DNA from: Methanobacteriaceae archaeon
GTDB taxonomy: Archaea > Methanobacteriota > Methanobacteria > Methanobacteriales > Methanobacteriaceae
Length of the DNA: 64,000 bases
Assembly (NCBI GenBank): GCA_020854915.1
Contig: JAHKLT010000026.1
Span: 28,551 to 92,550, forward strand
Direction of reading: 5' to 3'
Below, piece after piece: positions 38,066-48,075 of this stretch. Below the pieces are notes generated by a model. It did no database searches and was not told the origin of the DNA. It worked only from the letters and a program-made list of their open reading frames with translations. The position numbers were made by a program, and so were the translations under genes. Numbering within the stretch: the stretch's first letter is position 1; each line of letters opens with the position of its first letter.

Positions 38066-39565
38066 ATGTTTGATAAAATATTAATTGCAAATAGAGGAGA
38101 AATTGCTATAAGAATTTTACGAGCTTGTAAAGAATTAGATATAAAAAATGTGGCAATTTATTCTGATGCAGATACAACATCCCTTTATACTAATTATGCT
38201 GATGAAAAATATGCATTAGGAAATCCATCACCTGCAAAATCATATTTGAATATAGATAAAATTATTGACATAGCTATTGAATCTGGAAGTGATGCTATAC
38301 ATCCTGGTTATGGTTTCTTAGCAGAAAATCCAAAATTCGCAAGTGAATGTGAAAAAAATGGTATTAAATTAATTGGCCCTAGTGGTGACATCATCAGCCG
38401 AATGGGAGATAAAATAACTTCTAAACAATTAATGAAAAAAGCAGGAGTTCCTATAATAGAAGGTACTGATGAGGGAATTAGTGATATTGAAAAAGCTATA
38501 AAAATCGCAAATAAGATTGGATATCCAGTTATAGTTAAAGCTTCTGCAGGAGGTGGAGGAATAGGTATGCGTGCTGTTTATGAAGAAGACGAATTAGTAC
38601 GAGCAATTGAATCTACTCAATCCGTTGCATCTACTAACTTTGGTGATTCAACAGTTTTTATTGAAAAATATCTTGAAAAACCACGACATATTGAATTCCA
38701 AGTATTAGCGGATGAAAGTGGTAATGTTATCCATGTAGCAGATCGAGAATGTTCTATCCAGAGAAGACATCAAAAATTACTTGAGGAAGCACCATCCCCA
38801 ATTATGAGTGATGAACTTCGCTTTCAAATGGGTGAAAGTTCTGTTAAAGCTACAGAATACATAGGATATACTAGTGCAGGAACTATTGAATTTTTATATG
38901 ATAATGGTAATTATTATTTCTTAGAAATGAATACTAGAATCCAAGTAGAACATCCAATAACAGAAATGATAACCAATATAGATCTAATAAAAGAACAAAT
39001 TAATATAGCTTATGGTAATGAATTAAATTTATCACAAGAAGACATAAAGGTAAATGGACATGCAATTGAATGTCGTATTAATGCTGAAAATCCATTAGCT
39101 GATTTTGCACCAGATCCAGGTAAAATTACAGGATATCGTTCACCAGGAGGACCTGGAGTCAGATTAGATAGTGGTGTTTATACAAATTATACTATACCTA
39201 CATTTTATGACTCTATGATCTCTAAACTTATCAGTTACGGAAGAACAAGAACAGAAGCAATAGCTAGAATGAAAAGAGCTCTTAATGAATATGTAATTTT
39301 AGGATTAAATACTACAATTCCTTTCCATAAAGCTATTTTAAAAAATAAAAACTTTGTTGAAGGAGATTTACATACTCATTTCATAGACGAACATAAAAAA
39401 GGCATAGAAAAAGAAATGGAAAATGTGATTATTGAAGATTTAGAAAGAGTTAGTCGTTTAAAATCAACATTTATGCCTGCAAAAAAAATAGCTGCTATCT
39501 CATCAGCAGTAGGATCTTATTTAACAAATACAAAAACTCAAAAAATACATAAAAATAGAAGATGA
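38066..39565 (+). CDS. pycA: Pyruvate carboxylase subunit A (biotin carboxylase)
   Basis: PycA carboxylates biotin on PycB to feed oxaloacetate synthesis in two-subunit archaeal pyruvate carboxylase. From the ATG at 38066 it is 499 residues. It begins FDKILIANRGEIAIRILRAC and has the HPGYGFLAEN loop, the ATP-grasp glycine-rich KASAGGGGIGMR, EKYLEKPRHIEFQV, RECSIQRRHQKLLEEAPSP and EMNTRIQVEHPITEM. The biotin-bearing subunit PycB is not in the window. birA follows four bases later, so carrier modification and carboxylation are co-expressed. An acetyl-CoA carboxylase role is less likely given the methanogen context. Confidence 0.93.
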   Translation: MFDKILIANRGEIAIRILRACKELDIKNVAIYSDADTTSLYTNYADEKYALGNPSPAKSYLNIDKIIDIAIESGSDAIHPGYGFLAENPKFASECEKNGIKLIGPSGDIISRMGDKITSKQLMKKAGVPIIEGTDEGISDIEKAIKIANKIGYPVIVKASAGGGGIGMRAVYEEDELVRAIESTQSVASTNFGDSTVFIEKYLEKPRHIEFQVLADESGNVIHVADRECSIQRRHQKLLEEAPSPIMSDELRFQMGESSVKATEYIGYTSAGTIEFLYDNGNYYFLEMNTRIQVEHPITEMITNIDLIKEQINIAYGNELNLSQEDIKVNGHAIECRINAENPLADFAPDPGKITGYRSPGGPGVRLDSGVYTNYTIPTFYDSMISKLISYGRTRTEAIARMKRALNEYVILGLNTTIPFHKAILKNKNFVEGDLHTHFIDEHKKGIEKEMENVIIEDLERVSRLKSTFMPAKKIAAISSAVGSYLTNTKTQKIHKNRR

Positions 39566-39569
39566 TTTT

Positions 39570-40487
39570 ATGAGAAATGAAATATTAAATCTTTTAAAAA
39601 AAGAAAACAAAATCTCAAATGAAGCTGCTGAGGAATTTTCAAATGCTGAAATAGAAGGATTCACAAATATAGTTAAAGAATTAGGAGAAGAAAAAACTGA
39701 TTATATTGATAGAGAAAAAATAATTAAAAACTTTGAAAGTGAATTATTTAAAAATATCTATGTCTATAAAGAAGTAATGTCTACAAACACAGTTTCTAAA
39801 TTTCTAGCAGAACAAGGTATAGAAAATAATACTGTTGTAATATCTGAAAAACAAACAAAAGGAAGAGGCCGTTCTGGTAAAAAATGGGAATCTCCACTTG
39901 GAGGAGTTTGGTTATCTTTAATTATAAGACCCCAGATTGATCAAACAAAAGCATCACTTATAACACTTGCAACAGGTGTTGCTGTTGCTAATACAATAAG
40001 AAGTTTTGATATAGATAATGTTGAAATTAAATGGCCTAATGATATTTTAATTGATGGTAAAAAAGTTTCTGGAATATTAACAGAAGCTATTGCAAAGCTT
40101 AATTCTATAAATTACATTGTAATTGGTGTAGGAATAGATGTTAACTTTGATAATGAAGATATGTCTGATGAATTAAAAGAGTTAACCATTTCACTAAGTA
40201 AAGCAGCAGGCAAAAAGATTGAAGAAGTAAATGTTATTAAAAGATTTTTAATAGAATTTGAAAAAATATTTATTGATTTTGAAGAAGAGAAATATGAAGA
40301 TATTCTAAAAGAATGGAGAAAACAATCTTTTTCAATAGGAAAATATGTAAGAATAAAACAGCTATTTGGAAATAACTTTGATGGATACATTATTGGTATT
40401 AATAAAGAAGGTGCACTCATTGTTGAAAAAGCTGATGGCACCTTAGAAAAAGTAATTTCAGGGGAATTTGATATTATTAATGATTAA
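39570..40487 (+). CDS. birA: Biotin--protein ligase (BirA)
   Basis: BirA activates biotin and attaches it to the carrier lysine of PycB. The 305-residue protein has a short N-terminal helical domain instead of a clear DNA-binding helix-turn-helix. It is followed by the ligase core with STNTVSKFLAEQ, the biotinyl-AMP loop KGRGRSGKKWESP, IKWPNDILIDGKKVSGIL and a C-terminal SH3-like domain (IKQLFGNNFDGYIIGINKEG). It is four bases behind pycA, and its 3' end overlaps the convergent PLP gene by 11 bases. Confidence 0.93.
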   Translation: MRNEILNLLKKENKISNEAAEEFSNAEIEGFTNIVKELGEEKTDYIDREKIIKNFESELFKNIYVYKEVMSTNTVSKFLAEQGIENNTVVISEKQTKGRGRSGKKWESPLGGVWLSLIIRPQIDQTKASLITLATGVAVANTIRSFDIDNVEIKWPNDILIDGKKVSGILTEAIAKLNSINYIVIGVGIDVNFDNEDMSDELKELTISLSKAAGKKIEEVNVIKRFLIEFEKIFIDFEEEKYEDILKEWRKQSFSIGKYVRIKQLFGNNFDGYIIGINKEGALIVEKADGTLEKVISGEFDIIND

Positions 40488-41643
40488 ATAAAAATTCCCT
40501 ACATTTATCTTCATTAGAAACTAAATCAGTTAGTTCTTTAAATGAAGAATTAATTTTTTTATATAAATCATCTAGTTCAATAGATTTTGAATCATTAGTT
40601 GAGAGATCAAAGCGTATTGTTGTTGATGCTCCAGGCATCGATACTGCAGGAATAGTTATTATCCCCTCTTTCTTTAATAAAATCATAGCAAAGATGAAAG
40701 ATAAATCCTTATTTGAAATATCAAAATCATTAATAAAATTATCTAATTCCTTTTTTAAACCATTTTCATCAATCATAACACCAGTTGGTGTTGCTTTAAA
40801 CATAGAATATTTATTTTCTAAAATTTTTAAAAGTTCATCTTTTCTAGAAATAGCATTTATTAAATTATCCCCTGTATAATCTTTCAATCCATTAACCATT
40901 GCAATAATTGACGGCGGTTGAGCTTCTAACCCAAATTCATTAGCTTTAGCTTTAATTTTATTTATCAAATTTTCTTTACCAGCTATTAATCCTCCTCTTG
41001 GACCATTCATTAATTTATCTGTGCTGGTTATAACCAAGTCAGCCCCTAAATCCCAGGCTCTTTTCTGTTTAAAAATACTAGTTCTAAGTCTAGCTCCAGA
41101 TGCATCATCTACAAGAACTATTATATCCTTTTCTTTAGCAATATTTATAATTTTTAAAAAGATATCCTCAGAAATAACTTTATGATCCATTGTAGAACCA
41201 GTTATAACAATTAAGCTAGTATTATCTAAAATTTTAAAATTATCGATATTATCAAATTCTTCATACTGTGCATTAACTAATTTACAACTTCTAGGAATAG
41301 AAGGATGAGAAGGTAGTTCTGGAAGAAAATGTATAACATGAGAATTTTCTTTAACAAGGGAAAGAATAGTTGCTAAAATTCCAGAACTAGTACGATTAAC
41401 TGCAAAAACCTTTTCACCTCCAAGATGAATCTTTCCTTGTTTTTGAAGTTCTTTTTCAAAAATAGCTGGACCTACATAAGTTTCTAGAAGACTTAAATCT
41501 TTATCACTAACGATAAACCCACCAGACAATCCAGTTAAATCAAATAAATAATTACGTCCTTTTTTAGAAACAATATCATCAATAATAGCAAAAGCATTTT
41601 CTCTTTTTTTAATTTCATCTTCTGAACTATAAATCAACATCAT
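40477..41643 (-). CDS. SelA-like pyridoxal-phosphate enzyme (MJ0158 family)
   Basis: This 388-residue fold-type I PLP protein belongs to the archaeal MJ0158 family, related to selenocysteine synthase but without demonstrated selenium chemistry. It shows NRTSSGILATILSLV, the cofactor-binding VDDASGARLR with the aspartate, and the Schiff-base lysine region DLVITSTDKLMNGPRGGLIAG. The C-terminal part has TIPAVSMPGASTTIRFDLS. The start could be either of two adjacent ATGs; no strong SD is visible. The substrate is unknown. No selenocysteine machinery is evident nearby. Confidence 0.85.
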   Translation of the reverse strand: MMLIYSSEDEIKKRENAFAIIDDIVSKKGRNYLFDLTGLSGGFIVSDKDLSLLETYVGPAIFEKELQKQGKIHLGGEKVFAVNRTSSGILATILSLVKENSHVIHFLPELPSHPSIPRSCKLVNAQYEEFDNIDNFKILDNTSLIVITGSTMDHKVISEDIFLKIINIAKEKDIIVLVDDASGARLRTSIFKQKRAWDLGADLVITSTDKLMNGPRGGLIAGKENLINKIKAKANEFGLEAQPPSIIAMVNGLKDYTGDNLINAISRKDELLKILENKYSMFKATPTGVMIDENGLKKELDNFINDFDISNKDLSFIFAMILLKKEGIITIPAVSMPGASTTIRFDLSTNDSKSIELDDLYKKINSSFKELTDLVSNEDKCREFLFNH

Positions 41644-41666
41644 ATCTAAAAAAAAGGTTTAAAAAA

Positions 41667-41990
41667 TTATTCAACAAAATTTAATTTAAAATCGTTTTCA
41701 AAAGACCCTACAATAACCCTTAATTGTTTATCATCAATTGGTAAAGAAATAAAATCTTCACCTTTATTATATGAATATTCAGCATCACTAATATTTCCTT
41801 CAGGTGATGTATACAGAATAATACTATCCCCTTCTTTTTCAGGATCTTTAGTGGGTAAAAATATCTCTACAGATACTGCTAATTGGTCAAAAAATTTATT
41901 TTTTTCATTTTCATCTTTATTAACTTTTTTAAATTTTGTAATCCTTGATTTTAATTTTTTCTCAGCAACTGCATCTAAATCTTTAGCCAT
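41667..41990 (-). CDS. Conserved hypothetical protein, 107 residues
   Basis: I do not recognise this family. It is a soluble, charged protein with a lysine-rich N-terminal helix (residues 1-35). A predicted beta-rich half follows, containing VSVEIFLPTKDPEKEGDS, YNKGEDFISLPIDDKQLRVI and a C-terminal FENDFKLNFVE. GGAGTG precedes the ATG and codon use matches its neighbours, so it is a real gene. It lies 23 bases ahead of the PLP gene on the same strand and may be co-transcribed with it. Its upstream region carries a tandem 29-base repeat. Confidence 0.75.
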   Translation of the reverse strand: MAKDLDAVAEKKLKSRITKFKKVNKDENEKNKFFDQLAVSVEIFLPTKDPEKEGDSIILYTSPEGNISDAEYSYNKGEDFISLPIDDKQLRVIVGSFENDFKLNFVE

Positions 41991-42120
41991 AATAATACAC
42001 TCCTATTAATATTAAATTAATAAATAAAATTATTTGTTTATTATTATAAAAAATTAAATTTTAAGATATATAAATATTGTGTCTTGTTTTTTAAAAAAAT
42101 AAAAATCAAAATTATTTAAA

Positions 42121-42178
42121 ATAGGATTTATAAGTTTCTAGATAAAACAATAGACTTTATAGGTTTCTAGATAATAAT
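42121..42178. repeat. Tandem 29-base direct repeat
   Basis: Two adjacent 29-base copies (42121-42149 and 42150-42178) share the core TTTATA(A/G)GTTTCTAGATAA, with a few mismatches at the edges. They lie between the fumarase stop (42198) and the start of the 107-residue gene (41990), both minus strand. They could be a duplicated terminator or regulatory element, or simply a slippage product. Confidence 0.7.
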
Positions 42179-42197
42179 TATTAATTTTAAGGATAAA

Positions 42198-42725
42198 TTA
42201 TTTATATAAACTATTCCCATTAGAATCCATTCCAACGATCAAAGGACCAAAAGAATTTATCTTTAGATTCCAAATTGCTTCAGGCATTCCTAAATCAAGC
42301 CATTCAACATTTTCTATTTTTTCAATAGCATCAACATATAATGCAGCACAACCACCCGTAGCTACTAAATAAACAGCATTATTTCTTATTAGTGCATTTA
42401 AAACAGATTCATCCATCCCCCCTTTACCAACTACAACTTTTACACCTTTATCTATTACATCTGATTGATAAGGATTCATCCTCATTGATGTAGTTGGGCC
42501 AATAGCTACCATTTTATAATCAGGTTTTTCTTCTGTTCCTTCATTTTTTATTATAGGGCCTGCATGAAAAATAGCTGCACCTTCTAAATCATAAGGTGAT
42601 CCTTCTTCTAATATTCTTTTATGTGCCTGATCTCTTGCAGTTAAAATATTTCCAGATAAGTAAACAACATCTCCTGCTTTTAAATTACTAATATTATGAT
42701 TAATTGGAACATCTAAATTTATCAT
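42198..42725 (-). CDS. fumB: Fumarate hydratase, beta subunit (class I, C-terminal part)
   Basis: This is the swivelling C-terminal subunit of the two-subunit, oxygen-sensitive class I fumarase (175 residues), used in the incomplete reductive TCA branch of methanogens. Motifs are [48 protein letters not shown] and [21 protein letters not shown] precedes the ATG. The alpha subunit with the iron-sulfur ligands is not in the window. The product depends on oxaloacetate from pycA nearby. Confidence 0.92.
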   Translation of the reverse strand: MINLDVPINHNISNLKAGDVVYLSGNILTARDQAHKRILEEGSPYDLEGAAIFHAGPIIKNEGTEEKPDYKMVAIGPTTSMRMNPYQSDVIDKGVKVVVGKGGMDESVLNALIRNNAVYLVATGGCAALYVDAIEKIENVEWLDLGMPEAIWNLKINSFGPLIVGMDSNGNSLYK

Positions 42726-43105
42726 TCATTCACCTAACTCTTAATAAATATAATAATATATTAACTTTTAATTAAATAAGTTTAGTGTAAAAGTTAAAAT
42801 TCCAACTGATAAATTATTTCAACTATAAACTCATTTTACAGCTAATTTTATTTCATAAACTATACTAAAAATTACAATACTACAGAAGATATGATAAATA
42901 GAAATATTTATGATAAGAAATTAATAAACCATTTCTAAAAACAAAATAATCCATTTAAAAATTAAACAAGAAAATAAATCATTTATATGATTAACTATTT
43001 TTTAATGTAATATAATAATATATATTATAGTAAATGATAATTTTATATTTTAATATTATCAAAAATAATTATATAAAGTATGTGAAAATTGTGGAGTAAA
43101 CCAGT
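42726..43105. promoter_or_regulatory. Divergent intergenic region between fumB and the DUF2070 gene
   Basis: This 380-base region between outward-facing genes is extremely AT-rich and has no gene. TATA-like runs lie near 42743-42760 (for fumB) and AATTATATAAAG at about 43067-43078 (for DUF2070, some 30 bases before its ATG). The DUF2070 SD GTGGAG sits at about 43091. No repeat of note or other element was seen. Confidence 0.5.
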
Positions 43106-44914
43106 ATGTCAAGTATGAGTAGTGTTGCAGGGTTATCAAAATATATTAAAACTTTACCAAAAACAAAAATTAGTATAATAAATATTATTGTTGTTAGTTT
43201 TTTAATAGGAGTAATATTTTATTTAATAAACCCAATTTATGAAATGGGCATTTTAGAGAAAATTATTTATGGAGGGACTTTTGGATTTTGGATTCTAGGA
43301 ATAAGCTCAATTATGAGTGGTGGTATGAATCAACAATGGGTAAACTCCCTAAATGGAATAAACTTAAAAACAAAACATTCAATGTTTTTATCATTTCTTT
43401 CAATGCTAACTGTTGGTTTTGTAATATTGCTTGGAGCTATTTTATCTAATATTTTAAACATTGATTTAACTTTAAATAGTATCATATTTGGATGTGTACT
43501 TAGTTTTGCATTTAATATTATTGTTTTGTGGAGTACATCATCAATTGGTTTTACTAAATCAGTAATAGTTGGTGGAATTCAACCATTATTAATATTAACC
43601 CTACTTGTTATAATATCTTTCTTTTCAAATGCAGAAAACCAACTTTATTTTGGAATAACTCCACTATTTTTAAAAGCAATAATAGGGAGTATAATATTTG
43701 CAATATTCATATATTCCTTTATATCTGTTGTAGAATCTCCAATGAAAAAAAATTTAGGAATAGGAGTTCTTGATTTATTAAGTTTATTTATAGCTCATAT
43801 GAATGAAGGTTCCAGCTCTCTTGAAGGTTTATTTGAAAATATGGGCGAAACAGTTGAAACAATAGTAAGTTATGTTAGCTTTAAAAGAGATGATGAAATT
43901 AAATCATTATTCGTTAGTCCTTTTGTTCATCCAGGACCACTTGGTAATATAGGTGGATCAAATTTGCCAACATTACTTGCAAATAAGTTTGACAATTTTA
44001 CAATGATTGCTCATGGTCCTTCAACACATGATTTTAATCCTGTTTCTACAAAAGAAATCAATAAAATAGAAGAAGCAATAAAAAACAATCTAGATAATAT
44101 AGAATATTCTAACATAGCTAGTGAATTCAAAAGATATAATGAAAAGAAATCAAATGTAGGGGTTCAATTTTTTAATAAAGGAATGATTTTACTTAGTACT
44201 TTTGCACCATATGGAAGTGATGATATTGAATTTGGTGTTGGATTAACAATGATAGCACATAGTCAAAAAAGATGTAATGTAGAAGATGCTATTGTTGTTG
44301 ATTGCCATAATTCATTTACAGAAGAAAGCGGACAATTATTACCTGGAAATCCTGAAGTTTTTGAATCTATTGATGCGATTAAAAAAATAGAAGTTAATTC
44401 AAAAGAATCAGTGATTAAAGTTGGTTGTTGTGAAGACTTGATGGATGGTTTAGATAAAACTTCAGGTGTTGGAGACAGTGGAATAAAAACTATGATTATT
44501 GAAGTAAATAATCAAAGAACTGCATATGTTCTTTTTGATTCAAACAATATGGAAATTGGATTTAGACAAGAAATCATGGATGCAGTTGAAGATTTAGATA
44601 TCGATGAAATAGAAGTTATGACAACAGATACTCATTCTGTTAATACTTTATCAAGAGGTTATAATCCTATAGGAACTCAAAAAAGAAAAGAGATTATTGA
44701 ATATATTAAAAAGACTATAAAAATAGCTATTGATGATTTAGAAGAAGTTGAAGTTGGAACAAAAACAGAAAGATTATATCTTAAAACTTTTGGACCAAAT
44801 AATTCAACTGAATTAATTTCTACAATAAGTTCAATTGTAGCTGTAAGTAAAATTATGGCTCCTATATTATTTTTAGCAGCATTAATTATAACAATAATTT
44901 GGATATTTTATTAA
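43106..44914 (+). CDS. DUF2070 family membrane protein
   Basis: This 602-residue protein has an N-terminal membrane domain (about 25-215) with around six or seven hydrophobic helices. A large soluble domain follows (about 220-570), containing FVSPFVHPGPLGNIGGSNLP, then AHGPSTHDFNP, VDCHNSFTEESGQL and TTDTHSVNTLSRGYNPIGTQ. A final membrane helix lies at about 582-602. The layout and the histidine/aspartate-rich soluble domain match DUF2070, found across methanogens. The HPGP, HGPSTHDF and DTHS motifs suggest metal binding or hydrolysis, which is my inference. It is a single-gene unit with a promoter of its own. Confidence 0.85.
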   Translation: MSSMSSVAGLSKYIKTLPKTKISIINIIVVSFLIGVIFYLINPIYEMGILEKIIYGGTFGFWILGISSIMSGGMNQQWVNSLNGINLKTKHSMFLSFLSMLTVGFVILLGAILSNILNIDLTLNSIIFGCVLSFAFNIIVLWSTSSIGFTKSVIVGGIQPLLILTLLVIISFFSNAENQLYFGITPLFLKAIIGSIIFAIFIYSFISVVESPMKKNLGIGVLDLLSLFIAHMNEGSSSLEGLFENMGETVETIVSYVSFKRDDEIKSLFVSPFVHPGPLGNIGGSNLPTLLANKFDNFTMIAHGPSTHDFNPVSTKEINKIEEAIKNNLDNIEYSNIASEFKRYNEKKSNVGVQFFNKGMILLSTFAPYGSDDIEFGVGLTMIAHSQKRCNVEDAIVVDCHNSFTEESGQLLPGNPEVFESIDAIKKIEVNSKESVIKVGCCEDLMDGLDKTSGVGDSGIKTMIIEVNNQRTAYVLFDSNNMEIGFRQEIMDAVEDLDIDEIEVMTTDTHSVNTLSRGYNPIGTQKRKEIIEYIKKTIKIAIDDLEEVEVGTKTERLYLKTFGPNNSTELISTISSIVAVSKIMAPILFLAALIITIIWIFY

Positions 44915-44973
44915 AAATTAATAATTTTTGAATTCAATAATATTATTGAAATTCTTAAATTAATTATAAAAAG

Positions 44974-45249
44974 TTATTTTAAATAATTAAATAATAATGT
45001 ATATAACATAAACCATGCAAAAATAAATGGAACAATTCCATTCCATAACCAAGCAGAAAATCCTTCAACTTCCTCCTTGTAAAGTTTTTGACAAATTTGA
45101 CCTGCAATATAAATTAAAAAAATAGCTATTACTGCTGGTATAAGTTCATTTTTAATTCCAAACCATCCAAGAGATAAGCCTGTTGATAATATTGATGCAA
45201 TCAAAGCAAAAATTAAGTGAATTCCTGTAACTTTAATATTAGTATCCAT
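44974..45249 (-). CDS. Small membrane protein, 91 residues
   Basis: I do not recognise this family. It has three hydrophobic segments (about 10-28, 31-48 and 65-88) around a short polar loop with QKLYKEEVEGFSAWLWNG. GGAGGAAT precedes the ATG, so it is expressed as a gene. It converges on the DUF2070 gene and diverges from rqcH. A membrane role is all that can be said. Confidence 0.75.
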   Translation of the reverse strand: MDTNIKVTGIHLIFALIASILSTGLSLGWFGIKNELIPAVIAIFLIYIAGQICQKLYKEEVEGFSAWLWNGIVPFIFAWFMLYTLLFNYLK

Positions 45250-45356
45250 ATGATTCCTCCAAAATTAATAATAAAATAGAATTTAAGTATATTATAATTT
45301 ATATTAAATTTATCATATTTATAGTTATAATCAATGAAATATTAATAGGTGTAAAA

Positions 45357-47348
45357 ATGAAAGCAATGTCTAATGTAGACATATATACAATCTGTAATGA
45401 ATTAAACAATTTTTTAGTAGGTGCTCGTGTTGATAAATCTTTTCAACCAAATAAAGATGCTGTCGTTATGAGATTTCACGTAGCTGGAACTGGAAGAATT
45501 GATGTAGTGTTTCAAGCAGGAGTTAGAGCGCATATAAGCCAATATCCCCTTGAAAATCCAAAGACACCACCTTCATTTCCAATGCTCCTTAGAAAAAGAT
45601 TAAAAGGAGCTAATGTTTTAAGTATAAAACAACACAATTTTGATCGAGTTATTGAATTAAAATTTAAAAAAGAAAAAATATACACAATAATAGTTGAATT
45701 ATTTGATAAAGGGAACATCATTCTTTTAGATGAAGAAAACAATATTATACTTCCTTTAAAAAGAAAACAGCTAAGTGATAGAGATATAAGTTCTAAAAAA
45801 GAATATGTTTATCCATCAGAACAAGGAATAAATCCTATTAAAATGACAAAAGAGGATTTAAAAGAAGTTTTTAAATCATCAGATAGAGATCTTGTTAGAA
45901 CTTTAGCAGGAAATGGATTGGGAAGTTTATATGCTGAAGAAGTTATACTAAAAAGTGAAAATATTAACAAAGAAAAACTAGCTAAAGATTTATCAGAAGA
46001 AGAATTTGAAAAAATTTATAATAGCTTTGTAGAAGTTTTTACACCATTAAAAGAAGAAAAATTTAATCCCCAAATTGTAAAAGGTAAAAAAGAAGATTTT
46101 GTACCTATTGATTTAATACAATATGAAAAGCTTGAAAAAAAATATTATGATACTTTTAATGAAGCCTGTGATGAATTTTACTCTAAAAAAGTAAATAAAG
46201 ATATTAAAGGAGTTAAAGAAAATTTATGGAATAAAAAAGTAAAAAAGTTTTCTAAAAGACTTAAACTACAAAAAGAGACATTAAAAGGATTTGGAGATAC
46301 CATCGAAACATGTCAAAAAAAAGGAGAAATAATATTTTCTAACTATACATTAATCGAAAATATAATTAATGTAATTTTAAATGCACGAGATAAAAATTAT
46401 TCTTGGAATGAAATATCAAGAACATTAAAAAAAGCTAAAAAAGATGGTATTGCTGATGCTCAAATTTTTGAATCAATGGACAAATTAGGTAAAACAGTTT
46501 TAAATATAGATAATTATATAATAGCTATTGATCCTTTAAAAACAATTCCAGAAAATGCTGAAGATTATTATGAAAAATCTAAAAAAGCAAAAAAGAAAAT
46601 TAAAGGAGCAGAAATAGCTATTAAAAATACTGAGAAACAATTAGAAGATATTAAAAATAAAAAAGAACTTGAAATGGAAAAAGTATCTCTTCCAAAAAAA
46701 CGAGAAAAAAAAGATTTAAAATGGTATGAAAAATTAAGATGGTTTGTAAGCTCTGATCGTATATTAGTTATTTCAGGACGTGACACAAATACAAATGAAA
46801 TGCTTGTTAAAAAATACTTAGAAAAAGATGATATTTATCTACATGCAGATATACATGGTGCAAGTTCTGTAGCAATAAAATTAGGTAAACATTCATTAAA
46901 TGATGAATTGCTTAAAGAATCTGCTATTTTTGCAGCATCATTTTCAACTGCTTGGTCAAAATCTTACACAACGCAGGATGTATTTTGGGTTCATTCAGAC
47001 CAAGTTTCAAAAACACCTGAACCTGGAGAATATTTACCTAAAGGATCATTTGTAATAAGAGGAAATAGAAATTATATACGAAGTGCTAAATTACAAATAG
47101 CTATTGGAATAGTAAATTATGAAGGTAAACGTATTATGGCTGGACCAATTGACGCAGTTGAAAAACATAGTGAAAATTATGTAGTTCTAAAACCAGGTTA
47201 TACAAAAAAAGAAGCAATAGCTAAACAAATACTATCTTTAATAAATGAAGATGATTTGATAACACTTGATGATATTGTAAGAGTATTACCTACAGGAAAA
47301 TGCGATATTGATGAAGAATATTATGAAAAAAAAAGATTTAAAAATTAA
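45357..47348 (+). CDS. rqcH: RqcH / NFACT ribosome quality-control protein (Rqc2 homologue)
   Basis: NFACT proteins bind stalled 50S subunits carrying peptidyl-tRNA. This 663-residue protein has the NFACT-N domain (starting SNVDIYTICNELNNFLVGAR and including RMLLRKRL-like FPMLLRKRLKGANV). Helix-hairpin-helix and coiled-coil parts follow (about 280-470), and then the NFACT-R domain (WYEKLRWFVSSDRILVISGR, DIYLHADIHGASSVAI, PKGSFVIRGNRNYI). GGTGTAAAA precedes the ATG at 45357. Its stop shares four bases with the convergent UPF0173 gene. Confidence 0.92.
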   Translation: MKAMSNVDIYTICNELNNFLVGARVDKSFQPNKDAVVMRFHVAGTGRIDVVFQAGVRAHISQYPLENPKTPPSFPMLLRKRLKGANVLSIKQHNFDRVIELKFKKEKIYTIIVELFDKGNIILLDEENNIILPLKRKQLSDRDISSKKEYVYPSEQGINPIKMTKEDLKEVFKSSDRDLVRTLAGNGLGSLYAEEVILKSENINKEKLAKDLSEEEFEKIYNSFVEVFTPLKEEKFNPQIVKGKKEDFVPIDLIQYEKLEKKYYDTFNEACDEFYSKKVNKDIKGVKENLWNKKVKKFSKRLKLQKETLKGFGDTIETCQKKGEIIFSNYTLIENIINVILNARDKNYSWNEISRTLKKAKKDGIADAQIFESMDKLGKTVLNIDNYIIAIDPLKTIPENAEDYYEKSKKAKKKIKGAEIAIKNTEKQLEDIKNKKELEMEKVSLPKKREKKDLKWYEKLRWFVSSDRILVISGRDTNTNEMLVKKYLEKDDIYLHADIHGASSVAIKLGKHSLNDELLKESAIFAASFSTAWSKSYTTQDVFWVHSDQVSKTPEPGEYLPKGSFVIRGNRNYIRSAKLQIAIGIVNYEGKRIMAGPIDAVEKHSENYVVLKPGYTKKEAIAKQILSLINEDDLITLDDIVRVLPTGKCDIDEEYYEKKRFKN

Positions 47349-48064
47349 TCTGAATATTCTGATGAATCATATTTAAAGTATTCACCAGGATTTAAAATCA
47401 ATACATCAATACTTGGATCTAATTGTTTTACATAATTAGAATATACAGATGGATTTTGTTCAATAACTGGAAAAGTATCATAATGCATAGGAATAGCTAC
47501 TTTTGGAGAAAACCATCTTGTAGCTAAAGCTCCTTCAAATGGACCCATTGTAAATTTATCTCCTATAGGAACCATAACAATATCAGGTTTATATATCTCC
47601 CCAATAATAGTTTCCATATCTCTAAATAAACCTGTGTCTCCACAATGGAATATTTTTATTCCATCTTCAAGAGTAAATAAAAAACTACCTGCACTGCCAC
47701 CAGGAAGACAATCCTCAACAAAATCAATATCAGAAGAATGCAATGCATTTAACATTGTAATTTTTATGTCTCTAAAAATAATAGATCCTCCAATATTCAT
47801 ACTGACATTTTCAATTCCTTGATTAGATAAATATAATGCAATTTCATGATTAGCTACAACAGGAACAGATTTAGAATTAGATATTTCCATAGCATCACCA
47901 AAGTGATCAACATGTCCATGAGTAACACAAATTAAATCAGGATCTAATTCTTCAACAGGAGTTTGACATGCGGGATTATTACTTATAAATGGATCTATCA
48001 ATATTTTCACATTATCATCTGTAATTATTTCAAAAGCAGAGTGGCCTAACCATCTAATTTCCAT
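47345..48064 (-). CDS. UPF0173 metal-dependent hydrolase
   Basis: This metallo-beta-lactamase-fold protein (239 residues from the ATG at 48064) has WLGHSAFEI, VTHGHVDHFGDA (HxHxDH), FHCGDTGLF and PMHYDTFPVI, the exact pattern of UPF0173 (YtkL-like). The substrate is unknown for the family. SD GAGGTGAT precedes the ATG. It follows a 355-residue membrane protein gene by 11 bases on the same strand. Confidence 0.9.
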   Translation of the reverse strand: MEIRWLGHSAFEIITDDNVKILIDPFISNNPACQTPVEELDPDLICVTHGHVDHFGDAMEISNSKSVPVVANHEIALYLSNQGIENVSMNIGGSIIFRDIKITMLNALHSSDIDFVEDCLPGGSAGSFLFTLEDGIKIFHCGDTGLFRDMETIIGEIYKPDIVMVPIGDKFTMGPFEGALATRWFSPKVAIPMHYDTFPVIEQNPSVYSNYVKQLDPSIDVLILNPGEYFKYDSSEYSD

Positions 48065-48075
48065 TTTAATCACCT

